A stretch of 64,000 bases of DNA from Tritrichomonas musculus (GCA_039105265.1 JAPFFF010000011.1:3410001-3474000); one strand, 5' to 3'. Shown: positions 26,976 to 37,643, counted from the first letter of the stretch. Numbers and translations: made by a program. Notes: generated by a model from the letters alone, not told the origin.

Positions 26976-27689
26976 AAATATTCATTTTCATTCACTATTT
27001 ATCAAACGAAATCTTATGTTTTCCATTCATCATTTTAATATTTTTATCAAAACGATATAAAAACGAATGGGAAAATATTTGTAACTCTAAAGTAATGTTC
27101 TTTTATTATATCATATGGTTGTGTAAAAATTGAAATTAACCACATTTATCTAATTCATTTTATTTGAAATTTTCTATAGCATAGAGAATCTATTATTGAA
27201 AGAAAAACTACAATAATAGATTCAAAAAAAATTGAATAGTTTTTCTTTTTTATATGAAGAATAAAAAAGTTATATATTTAATAATAAGATAACTTAATAT
27301 TATTGGGATAAATATTTAAATATGGATTTCTTAAAACTCTGAAATTTTACAGTACAATATTGAATATTCAGAAAAACATACAAATTTAATACAGCAAATA
27401 AAATATGCATTAAAGAATGTTACTTCCGTTTTTCTACATATCATGTAAAAATAATAATAAAAAAAAATTGATAATATGCATTGAATAGTATTTTGAATAG
27501 ACTATTGAAATTGAAAATTTCTATGAAATTATTTCAATAATCCATCAAAACAATAACGATTTTTAACAGAATATTTTCACCATACAATAAGACAATTAAT
27601 CATAAGTATATATGGATATCTTATTAACTTATTTAAATATAAATTTGATAATGCCTTTTTTATATAATAAAATACAATAAAACAATAAT
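26976..27689. other. Convergent intergenic region, no gene seen
   Basis: About 710 bp between the IBD gene and the converging coiled-coil gene. The only notable structure is the perfect hairpin at 27186-27223; the rest is AT-rich with no open frame of interest. Confidence 0.7.
27186..27223. repeat. Perfect 13-bp inverted repeat (hairpin)
   Basis: GAATCTATTATTG at 27186-27198 is exactly complementary to CAATAATAGATTC at 27211-27223, with a 12-nt loop. It lies about 210 nt past the IBD stop codon. It could be a 3' processing or stability structure; no function is shown. Confidence 0.8.
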
Positions 27690-30600
27690 TCATGAAAAAG
27701 GACGAGAACTTTTCCTTGAAGAATCAATAGAATCTGGTAATGGTGGTAATTTTGTTGATGAATTAGCAGCAGCTATCATTTGATCACGTTTAACTTTTCT
27801 TTCAAGTGCATTCAATACTCCAACTTGAGGTTTATTATTGAAAACCTTATTGTATGTAGTTTCACGATTCAAAACCTCAGATTGATAGTATTTAAGTTCT
27901 TGTTGAACTTTCTCAATTGCATCTGTCCTTTCTTTAATTAGTTCTTCTAGCCTTTGGATTTTTTGTAAATCTTCTGGCCGAGCATCTCTGTTGTTATATC
28001 TCTGTTCCCATTCTTTTGTTTCCGCTTCAAGATCAGCAATTGCTTTTTTCTTGCTTTTCTCGATTTCTGATATTTCTCTATTTATCTGATCTTTTTCATG
28101 ATCAAACTTTGAAATCATTAAACGCATTTTTTCATCATATTCTTTTTGTTGTTTTGCTAATGCCTCGCTGTGCGCCTTCTTTTGAGCTTCACTTTCATTT
28201 CTTAATTTTTGTAATTCTTCATTAAGTTTGGCTAATTCTTCTTGCTGGGATATTTCCATATTTCTAAGTGTTTTTTCATTTTTTTCTTTTAATTCAGCAA
28301 GTTTTCGGCCTGCCTCAATCTCTTCATTCTGAATTTTTTGACGAAGAGATTCAATTTGTTGATCTTGATATTTCTTTGTTCCATCATAAGATGATCGAAG
28401 TTCTGCAAGTTCCGCTTCTCCTTTGGCTTTGATTTGCGTTAACTGTTCTGCAAGCTTTGAAATTTCAGATTGCCTTTGAATTTCAATTTCTTCAAGTTTT
28501 TGCTGAGTATCAGATTTGGTCTTTTCAATTTGATTTTGCAAATCTTCAATTATAGATGCTTTTTCATTACTTATTTGATTTATTTCATCATTTGCTTTTC
28601 TTTTTTCATCTTCATTTAATAATTTTTGCTTTTCAATTTTTTCTTGCATTTCAGCGATTGCTCTATCTCTTTCAGCTTCTTCTTTTGCAAGTTGACTTTT
28701 TAGTTGTTCGATTGTACTTGCATATTCGGCATCTTTCTTCTTTTTCATTTCTTCATTTTGTCTTTCAATTTCTTCATGTGATTTTTTCAGATTTGCAAGT
28801 TTCTCCGACCAAGTATCATTTAATTGCTTCTTTTCAGCTGCCCAATCCGAATCTATTTTAATAATTTGAGCTCTTATTTGATCAATTTGATCTTGTCTCT
28901 TTTTAGTTTCTTCTGCCAAAAATTTTTCAGCATCCTGTTTCGCTCTTTGACGTGAATCTATCTTTGCTTTTATCTCTGCGATTTTTTTCTCCCATAACTC
29001 TTTGAGATCGTCAATTTCTTTCTGTCTTTGAGCTTCAAGTTGAGCTCTAAGCTGAGTTGTGTCATTTTGAAGTTTTAGCTTGGCTTGATTTTCGATTTCT
29101 TTCATTTCTTCTTCGTGCTTCTGATTAATTTCTGCTATTCTCGCCTTTGTTTGCTCTTCCATCTCTTTACGTTTTTGAGAATAATCATCTCTCATTTTTT
29201 GTAGAATAGCTTCTTGTTCTTCTTTAAAACGCTTAATCGCCTCTTCCTTTTTCTTTTGCCTTTCTTTTAATTCATTTTCATTGTTTAATTTGATTTCTTC
29301 AATCTCCTTTTTAAGAGCTTCAATTTTATCCATTAATTGCTTCATTGAAAGGGAAGAAGCATTTGCATTACTATTTAAGTCATCTGTAAGCTTTTTTAGT
29401 TCTTGTTCATGTTCAGATTTAAGTTTCTCCATTTCTAGAGCGTGATTATCCTTCATTTCTTTTATCATTTGTTGATGATTTTTGTTTTCTTGTTCAATTT
29501 CATTGCGCAATTTTGAAATTTCGTCGTTGTGTTTCTTTTTCATTTCTTCTAACTTCTTTTTGAGTTCATTTTCTTTGCTTTGCGATTCTTCTAGAAATTG
29601 CTTATGGCGTGCGTTAAGTTCATCTAACATCTTTTTATGTTCAGCGATTAATTGTTCTTTTTTCTGATCTGTTTGTAAAGAAGAATTCTTTGATGATTCT
29701 TCCAAAACTTGAAGTCTTTTGTTATGTTCAGCTTTTTCATCTTCAATTTGTTTGTTTATCTGATCAATTGCTTCCTTGTGCTTTCTTTCGGCTTCTTCCA
29801 TTTCAGATTTGATTCTTTGAACTTCAAGTTCATGTTGTTTTCTTCTTTCATCAAGTTTTTGCTGCAAAGAGTTCATGTCTTCAGCATGCTTTGATTCTAA
29901 TTGCTCTTTTCGTGCTTGAATCTTTCGTAAATATTCCTCAGCTTGGGCTTGTTGGCTTGTCATTTGAGATTTAACGTCCTCTATCATCTTAAGAAGTGAA
30001 TCTTTTTGTGACTCAATTGTTTGAATTTTCTTTTCAAGTTGTTTCTGTTTATTTGCTAGAGATTCAGCTGCACTTTTCTGATTTGCAGCGAGATTTTTCC
30101 TTAATTCTTCAATTTCGGCTTCAAATTTTTTCTTCATTTGATCTTCTTTTTTGGCAGTTGCTAAAACAAGTGCATTATATTTTTTGTTAGCTTCTGTAAC
30201 ATGCTGTTGAAGTTTCTTTTTTTGTCGCGCTTCCACTTTTGAAATTGTGTCATTTGTAACCTTTTGTAGTGATGCTTGAGTATTTTGGTATAAAGTCATT
30301 TGCGAATCTGCTTTTTTTTTTAATTCTTCAACCTGTTTTTTAAGTGAGTTAAGTTGCGCAGTTGCATTATCTATAATTCTTTTTGATTGGGCTTCGAGTT
30401 TCGATTTAGCACTGTCAAATTGCTTTTTAACTTTTTGGAATTCTGTTTCATATGCTTTTCGAACTGTTGCATCGATGTTGTCACGATAATTTTGGACCTC
30501 TTTTTGTGCATTATCAATACTTTTTTGAGATGCTTGAACAGCAGCAGATAATTCATCTTCATATTTTGCTTTTAAATAGTTAACTTCATCTTTACGGTCA

Positions 30601-30692
30601 ACCGTTTCTGCATGAAGACGAAAAACAGTCTTAGTGAGTGTTGCGATTTTTTTGTTTACTGAGTACATCCATTCATCTGTGATTTCAGTCAT
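27690..30692 (-). CDS. FAM184-like coiled-coil protein
   Basis: A 1000-residue protein that is almost wholly alpha-helical coiled coil (heptads of E/K/Q/L from about residue 40 to 960). Both ends carry signatures I associate with FAM184A/B: near the N terminus VNKKIATLTKTVFRLHAET, and at the C terminus (about 933-971) ELKYYQSEVLNRETTYNKVF followed by NNKPQVGVLNALERKVKRDQ. In the vertebrate family the latter reads NREANFNKVFN...PNVGVINPL. FAM184 proteins occur in ciliated eukaryotes and their biochemical role is unclear. The presence of IFT70 and other flagellar genes nearby fits a cytoskeletal or ciliary job. The start ATG at 30690-30692 is the only sensible one; an ACGTTTA core lies about 20 nt upstream. 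Generic coiled-coil similarity could mislead, but the C-terminal block is not coiled-coil bias. Confidence 0.78.
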   Translation of the reverse strand: MTEITDEWMYSVNKKIATLTKTVFRLHAETVDRKDEVNYLKAKYEDELSAAVQASQKSIDNAQKEVQNYRDNIDATVRKAYETEFQKVKKQFDSAKSKLEAQSKRIIDNATAQLNSLKKQVEELKKKADSQMTLYQNTQASLQKVTNDTISKVEARQKKKLQQHVTEANKKYNALVLATAKKEDQMKKKFEAEIEELRKNLAANQKSAAESLANKQKQLEKKIQTIESQKDSLLKMIEDVKSQMTSQQAQAEEYLRKIQARKEQLESKHAEDMNSLQQKLDERRKQHELEVQRIKSEMEEAERKHKEAIDQINKQIEDEKAEHNKRLQVLEESSKNSSLQTDQKKEQLIAEHKKMLDELNARHKQFLEESQSKENELKKKLEEMKKKHNDEISKLRNEIEQENKNHQQMIKEMKDNHALEMEKLKSEHEQELKKLTDDLNSNANASSLSMKQLMDKIEALKKEIEEIKLNNENELKERQKKKEEAIKRFKEEQEAILQKMRDDYSQKRKEMEEQTKARIAEINQKHEEEMKEIENQAKLKLQNDTTQLRAQLEAQRQKEIDDLKELWEKKIAEIKAKIDSRQRAKQDAEKFLAEETKKRQDQIDQIRAQIIKIDSDWAAEKKQLNDTWSEKLANLKKSHEEIERQNEEMKKKKDAEYASTIEQLKSQLAKEEAERDRAIAEMQEKIEKQKLLNEDEKRKANDEINQISNEKASIIEDLQNQIEKTKSDTQQKLEEIEIQRQSEISKLAEQLTQIKAKGEAELAELRSSYDGTKKYQDQQIESLRQKIQNEEIEAGRKLAELKEKNEKTLRNMEISQQEELAKLNEELQKLRNESEAQKKAHSEALAKQQKEYDEKMRLMISKFDHEKDQINREISEIEKSKKKAIADLEAETKEWEQRYNNRDARPEDLQKIQRLEELIKERTDAIEKVQQELKYYQSEVLNRETTYNKVFNNKPQVGVLNALERKVKRDQMIAAANSSTKLPPLPDSIDSSRKSSRPFS

Positions 30693-32154
30693 AATGCTTT
30701 TCTTTGATAAACGTATTTCAAAAAGTGTTTTCTTCGTTAGATTTTAAATTAAATTTTTAAACTTTTTGCAAATTCAATTTTTAAACTTTTTCTTAAAAAA
30801 AAAAAATTATTTCTATTTTAATATCTTCATAGTTGCCTAATATATTTACAAATAATATATTTAATTTATTATTTTAATTAATATTGTAAAATATAATAAG
30901 TAAATAAAATTCAAAATGGATCAATAAATAATAAGATACAAAAAAAATTTATTTTAAAAAACCTTTTTGTTTTCATAGAGATTATTTCTTTAAGAAACCT
31001 TTAATAAAAAGCAAAAAATTCTATATATATATATATAACAAGTAAAAGATATCCTAATAACAAATGAACTTATAATTCAGTAAAACTTATGATCTTGGAA
31101 ACTAAATTTTATTTCATTGGCAGAGAATGAATGATAATTAAGTCAATGATCTATAAAATCATGGTAGACTTTTTATTGAACCTTATTCATTTTCTGAAAG
31201 CACATATAATTTTTTTAAAGTATAATAGAGCATAGTTAGGTATGAAAAATGCAGGATGACTTAAAATATTATTATATAATATAAAATATAAGGAAATAAA
31301 TATATTCCCTAAATATAAAGATTAAATTGACGTTCAATATAAAAAAAAATATATTTTAATTTTTTGAAAAAGAAAAAAAAAATTGATAAGTTTATTTCAA
31401 ATAAAATTATCAATCAATGATATAAAATTGAATTAATATTCTTTGAAAAAAATTGAAGTCTAAGAAAATTGTTAATGATTTTCTGAGTTGTTTGATAGTT
31501 GTAAAATATTTTTAATTGAAAAAAATTGTGAGAAAAAAAGAGTTTTCTGAGGAGTATAAAAAATAAAGTACTCAAAAAATGAAATTAGCAATAAAAAGAA
31601 ATCCAACGTCACAATTCCAGATTTTTTTATTTATTTCATAATACGATTTCAAAATAAAACTAGTTGATCAGCCTTTTTTTCCAACTTGTGCCTATTGATC
31701 AAATGAATGTTCCTTATCATATCTTCATTCTTGGAAATATTTAAAAGCAAGCAAACACGAAATATTATAACTTATTGTTTTTTATCATCATTGCTCCAAT
31801 CAAGATTTTTTTTAATCATGATATTAGTTATAAAACACTCATTTTTTCATTCACTTTTTGAATGATTTAAAATTGAATACTTTACCTTAATAAGCTCTAG
31901 TATAATTCATTTTTGAATAATGTAAAAAAAAAAGTCTATCAAATTCGTTAGATAAAAACTTTTTCACAGATTATATAGTTTATTCACCTTTTCAAAAAGT
32001 AATATTTTTTATTTATGTGATCTCCGTTTAAAACATAGTTTTTAATGATTTTATTTGCTTTATATAAATAAAAGAATAATTGATTTTTTATAATGTTTAA
32101 TTTATGTAATTTATGAAAAATTAGAATGGATAAACCTTTTCATAAAAATAGAAA
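30693..32154. other. AT-rich intergenic region, no gene seen
   Basis: About 1.46 kb of very AT-rich DNA with a short TA microsatellite near 31023-31036. I find no gene, tRNA or repeat that I can support. Confidence 0.7.
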
Positions 32155-32162
32155 TTTGAACT
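32155..32162 (+). repeat. Target-site duplication TTTGAACT, left of element B
   Basis: Identical to 33335-33342 and directly adjacent to the left terminal inverted repeat. It is less AT-biased than the flank, so chance is a weaker explanation. Confidence 0.85.
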
Positions 32163-32300
32163 ATAGGGGATGCAACGATAGGGAATTTTCTGAAAATTCA
32201 TTCAAATTTTTTTGTTACTATACTATTTTTTAAAAAATATGATAAATTAAATATGGACTTATAAATAAAAAAGAATTATGGGCTAGTTTTGGAAAATATC

Positions 32301-32321
32301 TGTCAGAAGTCGAGATATCAC
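32301..32321 (+). repeat. Subterminal motif of element B, left copy
   Basis: Contains TGTCAGAAGTCGAGATATCA. The same motif occurs inverted at 33041-33059 and 33191-33209. Confidence 0.88.
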
Positions 32322-33008
32322 TTTCATTTTTTCTGAGACTCTGTTCGAGCATTTTGTAAAATTCTTTTTGATTATATTTTATACTACCGTTATGACATTA
32401 ATATATTCCAAAATGCTAATTATGATTTTACAAACGCAATAAATAGAGTAATTTATATATCATCTTGATGTATAGATAATTTGATATATAATTTTGAAGA
32501 ATGTTATAGATTAGGTTTATTTATAATAATAAAATAATATTAATATGAAATATGAAATAAAATGGCATTTTTATTTTGTATATATTAGTAAAATATTAAG
32601 ATGTACAAATACTTTTATAAAAATCATTTTGAATATATAAAAAATCTGTTTAAAAAAAAGGATTTTTTCGAAACAGTTTTGAAAATTATGTCAATATATT
32701 AACTAAATATTTTGAATATGTTAAATATATTTTATTAATATTGGGTAAAATAATCATATTCCTCTTAAATATTCAAATATAAATGTATTTGTGTAGAAAA
32801 AAATTTTCAATAATAAACTATCAATATTTTTCAATATCTATAATATTTTATTCAAAAATTGATAAGCAAAAACGATGGTTTCAATAGGACTATAAGTCTA
32901 TTTGAATCAATCTCACATTTTTTCTTAATAATATTTAAAAAATAGATTTTTTAGCAAAATAATAAACATTAGGTTTTATTTTAAAACTTACAAGATGAAA
33001 TTTTTTTA

Positions 33009-33059
33009 AAATCAAACAGACCTTCACAAATTATGCATGCGATATCTCGACTTCTGACA
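33009..33059 (-). repeat. Subterminal 51-bp repeat of element B, copy 1
   Basis: Matches 33159-33209 at 45 of 51 positions by eye. It comprises AATTTGTGAAGGTCTGTTTG and AGAAGTCGAGATATC when read on the minus strand. Spacing between copies is 150 bp. Confidence 0.88.
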
Positions 33060-33158
33060 GTTCATATCCATTACGAAGATAGTGTTTATATTTATGATAT
33101 ATTTTATATGATAAACAGCATATTTAAAATTGTTTTTATTTGAAAAAACAAATATTAT

Positions 33159-33209
33159 AAATCAAACAGACCTTCACAAATTTCGTAAGTGATATCTCGA
33201 CTTCTGATA
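33159..33209 (-). repeat. Subterminal 51-bp repeat of element B, copy 2
   Basis: Direct partner of 33009-33059. The copies differ mainly in an 8-nt middle segment between two constant blocks, which suggests two conserved protein-binding halves. Confidence 0.88.
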
Positions 33210-33334
33210 GACATTTTCTTATCAAAGAGGTATCATTCGATTTATTAAAGTTCTCTTAATTTATATTTCCTGTTTTTAATAATTTTTATTAGGGCGTAAA
33301 TATTGTGTCACTTTTTTATCTTTGCATCCCATAT

Positions 33335-33342
33335 TTTGAACT
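33335..33342 (+). repeat. Target-site duplication TTTGAACT, right of element B
   Basis: Right-hand partner of 32155-32162, directly after the terminal repeat. Confidence 0.85.
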
Positions 33343-34283
33343 CTATTTCACTCAAAAATCACTTCAATGAAATTGAATCAAAATAGCTTTTTTATTGTTG
33401 TCTCTTCAAGAGGAAATTAATCGTTTATGAATTTTATTATAACAATATATATAAAACTATATTTTTGTTCTCATATTTCGCTGTAATCATTATAAAAACC
33501 AGATGCAATTTAATTTATTTTGAAAACTTTTTTCAAAACTTTATTAATTTCTTAATAATATTTTATCCTCCATTTTTCATAAAAAATTATCGGTTAATTA
33601 TTTGAAATAAAAACGATTTTTGTAGTATATTTTCGATGTCTAAAAGTATTTCGAGTATTATCTTTAGCTTATATGAAGATTTTATAAAATTAAAAATAAA
33701 TTTAGGATCTAATATTTATATTTTATTTTCAAATTGGCATATATATATAAAATATAATTAAAAACATCTCCATTTTTTATGTTTTCCAATATATTTTACA
33801 ATGAAATTATTGAATTGAAACCTTTATAGATAGTTTATACAATATTACTATTTAATTAGGGCAAAATAATAAAATGAAAAAGAAATTCGTATTTATTTTT
33901 TTTACGCAAAATAACATACAAATGTCGAATAAATTGCATTTTGGCTTTTCTTCATATATGTCAGTCAATTTTATTTACTAAAATACAATAAATATTTTTG
34001 TATATTAGTCATTTGTCAGTATTTTTATTTTTTTTTTAAAGTAAATATATGTTATAGAGGAAAATACACATTTATTTTTGAATGATATCACAAGCGTGCT
34101 GAAAAATATTAGAATATAAAAATTATATTATCGATCATTTATTTCTTGAAAATTTCTATTGTTTATCAAAATTCAAGGGTAATTAATTCGCCATATTTTA
34201 ATTCATATGACTATTTTATTTTTAAGAATAAATTGAAAATTTGAATAGACCAAAACTTTATTCAATATTTTTATTATTTATTT
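33343..34283. other. AT-rich spacer upstream of RhoGEF gene
   Basis: About 940 bp of AT-rich DNA. I see no gene or structured repeat, and no clear initiator or CGTTA-type motif close to the start at 34284. Confidence 0.7.
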
Positions 34284-35735
34284 ATGAGTAAAGATCACCT
34301 TGATAAAGTTATTCAAGAAGTTTTTACATCAGAGCAATCGTATTCGTCAAGCATGGAAAAATGTATTAACAATATATTAACCGAACTTGATCAAAAAATT
34401 CAAAAAAAAGAAATAATTCTTTCAAATGACAAATTTCTAGACATATTTACAAAATATAAAGATATTTCTTTGGTAAGCAAAGGACTTATCAGCGATATGA
34501 ATAACTACTTGGCACAAGGCCAGAAAATTTCTGTATTAGACGTTTTTGCCAACTTTAAAGAAGAGCAAGTCCAGAAATATTTTAATTATATTCTTGCATA
34601 CCATGATTCATCTGATTTTCTTCGTCAAGAAAGGTCTAGCAATAAAGCTTTTGATTCATACTTGAACGAAAAAGAAACATTTCTCAAAGACACACTTGCA
34701 AGCTATTTAATTTTACCTATTCAAAGATTGCCACGTTATCGTCTTCTAATACAAGAAATTATTAAATATTCTGATTCTGCCTCACCAGATTATGCTGGGC
34801 TTCAAGAAGTTCGTACTTCAATATGTAAAGCTATCGCAGACATTGATCAAAAAATGGAAGCTGATGACCAAGCTAAATTTGTCGAGTTTAAAGAAGGTCT
34901 TAGATTTGAACAATTACAATCTCAAATCATCGATTTTGAAGTTGCTAAACTTGGTCGTCATCTTTATTTTGAAGGTGAAGGAACCAAATTCTCACGTAAA
35001 ACTGAAGACATAAGACACTTATTTTTATTTAACGATCTTTTATTAATTGCCGAAAATTCTCTTAATCCATTCCGAATTTATAAAGTTAACAAAGTTTATA
35101 AAAGTGGAGATTACAATATTGTTGAACCTCAAAATTATTACGGTCAAGATTTCTCCACCTCAGTTGATGTTAGGCAAAAAGTCAAAAGCTTTAGAATAAA
35201 ATTCAGGACAAAAGAAGAGAAACAGAACTTGTTAGCTGGATTTACCAAAGTTCTAGCAGATATCCATAAGTCGCCTCATGAAATGGAAATGAAATGTTTT
35301 GCCCCAGTTTGGATTCCTGATAGTATGGCTCCAAAATGTATGCTTTGCGGATCCAAATTTACTATCATCAATCGAAAACATCACTGTCGATATTGTGGTA
35401 GATGTATTTGCAGGAAATGTTTTCAACATACAATTGTTCTTCCTGGATTTGGTAAGGAAGAGCAAAAAGTATGTAATCAGTGCTATGCTCACATTTTAGA
35501 AGTTCGTCACGAGCATCCAGAAATGACAGATGAATATTTAATCAATATGTGCAAAGAATCCCAAGCTAAATCTTCTATTGTTACAGCAGCAGACGGTAGT
35601 ACTACTCCAGCGCCTAATGCACAAAAATCATCACCGCCAGTAGACCCAAAAGAACCTGAAGCAACCCAACCAGGAAAACGTCAATCAAATACAGATGAAG
35701 ACACAGTAGTCCGTACAAATCCATTTGATGAATGA
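34284..35735 (+). CDS. DH-PH-FYVE Rho guanine nucleotide exchange factor (FGD-like)
   Basis: A 483-residue protein with three domains in order. A DH/RhoGEF domain (about 1-190) opens with VIQEVFTSEQSYSSSM and has the hallmark YLILPIQRLPRYRLLIQEI. A PH domain (about 205-330) has HLFLFNDLLLIAEN. A FYVE zinc finger (about 343-415) has WIPDS, CMLCGSKF, the PI3P-binding basic motif RKHHCRYCGR and C-x2-C ligands ending in VCNQCYAHIL. It should activate a Rho-family GTPase on PI3P-positive endosomal or phagosomal membranes. This matches the FGD family, without other extensions. The last residues are NPFDE, an NPF tripeptide of the type bound by EH domains of endocytic proteins. The gene is complete; start at ATG 34284. 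Confidence 0.92.
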   Translation: MSKDHLDKVIQEVFTSEQSYSSSMEKCINNILTELDQKIQKKEIILSNDKFLDIFTKYKDISLVSKGLISDMNNYLAQGQKISVLDVFANFKEEQVQKYFNYILAYHDSSDFLRQERSSNKAFDSYLNEKETFLKDTLASYLILPIQRLPRYRLLIQEIIKYSDSASPDYAGLQEVRTSICKAIADIDQKMEADDQAKFVEFKEGLRFEQLQSQIIDFEVAKLGRHLYFEGEGTKFSRKTEDIRHLFLFNDLLLIAENSLNPFRIYKVNKVYKSGDYNIVEPQNYYGQDFSTSVDVRQKVKSFRIKFRTKEEKQNLLAGFTKVLADIHKSPHEMEMKCFAPVWIPDSMAPKCMLCGSKFTIINRKHHCRYCGRCICRKCFQHTIVLPGFGKEEQKVCNQCYAHILEVRHEHPEMTDEYLINMCKESQAKSSIVTAADGSTTPAPNAQKSSPPVDPKEPEATQPGKRQSNTDEDTVVRTNPFDE

Positions 35736-36264
35736 AAATTTAATTTTGAAAACAATTAAATTAATTTTGTATAGCTTATTCTACTAAAAATCAATTCTGA
35801 TCTAAAAATATTTGTTATTTCTTTTATGCTTTTTGTATATATTTTTCAGCAATCTGAATTATATCTGAGGTGGCTTTTGGAGGACGTTCCATTTAAAAGA
35901 GCTATTAAAAACCTTATCAAAAATGGATAGAGCTGCTCTATTAGAGCATAGTCATCATAATTATTCAAAAAAATTCATCGTCTCATCTATTAAAAAAAGT
36001 TCGCTTTTCCTATATGCCGATTCTGGAGCCACAAATTTTGGTTTTGGTTGAAATGTCTATTTCAGATTAATAGAAAACACTTTTATTTATATAAATATAT
36101 ATTTTATATTTTTAAATATTTATTAGTTTAATATTTAATATATTAACCAAGATATTATTGTTTAAAAATTTAAAATTTACCATTGAAAAAGTTATTTGCA
36201 ATATTTCAATCCCACTATTCAAATTGTCTCGTTATTTTTTAAATAATGGGGTCAAAATCATAAG
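35736..36264. other. Intergenic region before kinase pseudogene
   Basis: About 530 bp with no supported gene. A TCGTTATTT motif lies at 36229-36237, close to the old start of the kinase gene. The stretch 35,860-36,060 is less AT-rich than the rest but has stops in all frames. Confidence 0.65.
36229..36237 (+). promoter_or_regulatory. TCGTTATTT promoter-type motif, kinase pseudogene
   Basis: Same 9-mer as upstream of IFT70 and of the gene starting at 63724. It ends 27 nt before ATG 36265, which supports that ATG as the original start. Confidence 0.4.
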
Positions 36265-37643
36265 ATGGAGAAAGGCATACGAGCTCAATCCAGATTCCGG
36301 AAATATATTGTTGATATCAAAGATTTTAAGATAATAAATCGAATTGGCGGCGGCGGATTTGGGATAGTATATTTAGTTCGAAACGAGAAAACTGGAGAAA
36401 AAGAAGCTGCAAAGATTATTAAGAAGATTACAAGCGAATGATTAACCGAGAAGTCGGAATTATGATTCGATACCAGCATCCCACAATTATCAAATTCAAA
36501 GGTTTTTCAATCAAAGATTTCCTTGATGAAAAGAACGTCACAATTTTAATGGAACACGTAAGTAGAGGCTCATTAGCAGAATTTCTTCAAAAAGTCAAAA
36601 GCGGATTATTAGAAGTTGATTACGATAATACAAAACGCCAAATTCTTCTTATTGGAATTGCGCGCGGTATGATGTATCTTCATCAAAACCATATTATTCA
36701 CCGCGATCTTAAAAAACATAATATTCTACTTGACGGTAATCTTTGTCCTCTAATCACCGATTTTGGACTCTCAAAATTCTACGGAAAAGAATTCACAACG
36801 AGTCAATCAAAGCAATGCGGCACATGCATTTACATGGCTCCAGAAATAATGGAAGGCTTCCGATACAGCGGAAAAGTCGATGTTTACGCATTCGGCATTC
36901 TCATGTACGAAATTGTTACAGACATGGAGCCTTGCCCCGAGTTGAAGAAAGGTAAGTTGACAGAATTCCAATTTACAAACAAAGTTGTCAATGACAATTA
37001 CAGACCAAAGTTCGAGACACCAGTGAAGAACTCGATCAAGCAATTTATTGAAAGGTGCTGGTCAAAAAAATCGAAAGATCGTCCATCATTCGAAGAATTG
37101 TTCAATAAGCTGGCGTACCACATTGAGGAATCGATTAGCGACATTAACGAAGACCGAGAAGTTGGAACTACTAAAGAGGAAGGCAAGTACTACCTCGAGA
37201 ATGTCAATGTGGATGAAGTGCTTTCTTATACCAACGAAATTGATGAAATGAATTTTGCACCAGATGACGGAATTTTTCTCAAATTTGAAAAACTAAAGCG
37301 AGATAACGAGGAAATGTTTATCAAATTCGATAAAAAGTTGAGAACAGTCAGAGACGAAAACGAAAAACTAAAGAAAGATAATGAAGAAATGAAATCAAAA
37401 CTCACCGAATTAAAAAACGAAGTTGTAGATCTGAAGAATTAAAAAACGAAGTTGTAGACACTAGATGGGCGAAACAATTGCCCAGACCTCAATGGACCAT
37501 ACATGACACAGATTTTCGAAATTCCTAAATGAAACTCGGAAGGATTCCGCTTCATCCGAATGCGCCTCACAGGCAAAAGCTGGATTAATTCCTACTACTT
37601 TATAATTAGTTCATTTGAGATATACGGTGAGTTAATTTACTAA
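36265..37643 (+). pseudogene. TKL-type protein kinase gene, frameshifted, with decayed C-terminal discoidin-like domain
   Basis: The N-terminal lobe starts at ATG 36265: DFKIINRIGGGGFGIVYLV and the lysine EAAKII. That frame ends at 36441. The kinase continues in another frame from 36423-36438 (YKRMINREVGIM) to 37442: IIHRDLKKHNILL, ITDFGLSKF, MAPEIMEG and RCWSKKSKDRPSFEEL, then a short coiled coil. A net one-base change between about 36423 and 36438 splits the gene. The stop at 37440-37442 lies in a small tandem duplication of GAATTAAAAAACGAAGTTG. Beyond it, 37473-37643 encodes NGPYMTQIFEIPK, one in-frame stop, then GFRFIRMRLTGKSWINSYYF and ISSFEIYGE, which looks like the end of a F5/8C (discoidin)-like domain. 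Several independent lesions argue for a dying gene. A sequencing error could explain only the first break. Confidence 0.75.

Larger units (their letters stand above)
32163..33334. mobile_element. Non-autonomous DNA transposon B (TIR, 8-bp TSD)
   Basis: A 1172-bp non-coding element. The left end ATAGGGGATGCAACGATA matches the inverted right end ATATGGGATGCAAAGATA at 16 of 18 positions. It is bounded by perfect 8-bp duplications TTTGAACT. Its ends share AT-N5-ATGCAA(A/C)GAT with element A, so both belong to one family. Inside, the motif AGAAGTCGAGATATC occurs once near the left end on the + strand and twice near the right end on the minus strand, as expected of subterminal transposase sites. 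There is no long reading frame. An autonomous partner must lie elsewhere if the family is active. Confidence 0.88.

Noticed and set aside
36438-37442. Kinase beginning at ATG 36438
   Set aside because: This start would lack the Gly-rich loop and the catalytic lysine, both of which are present just upstream in another frame.
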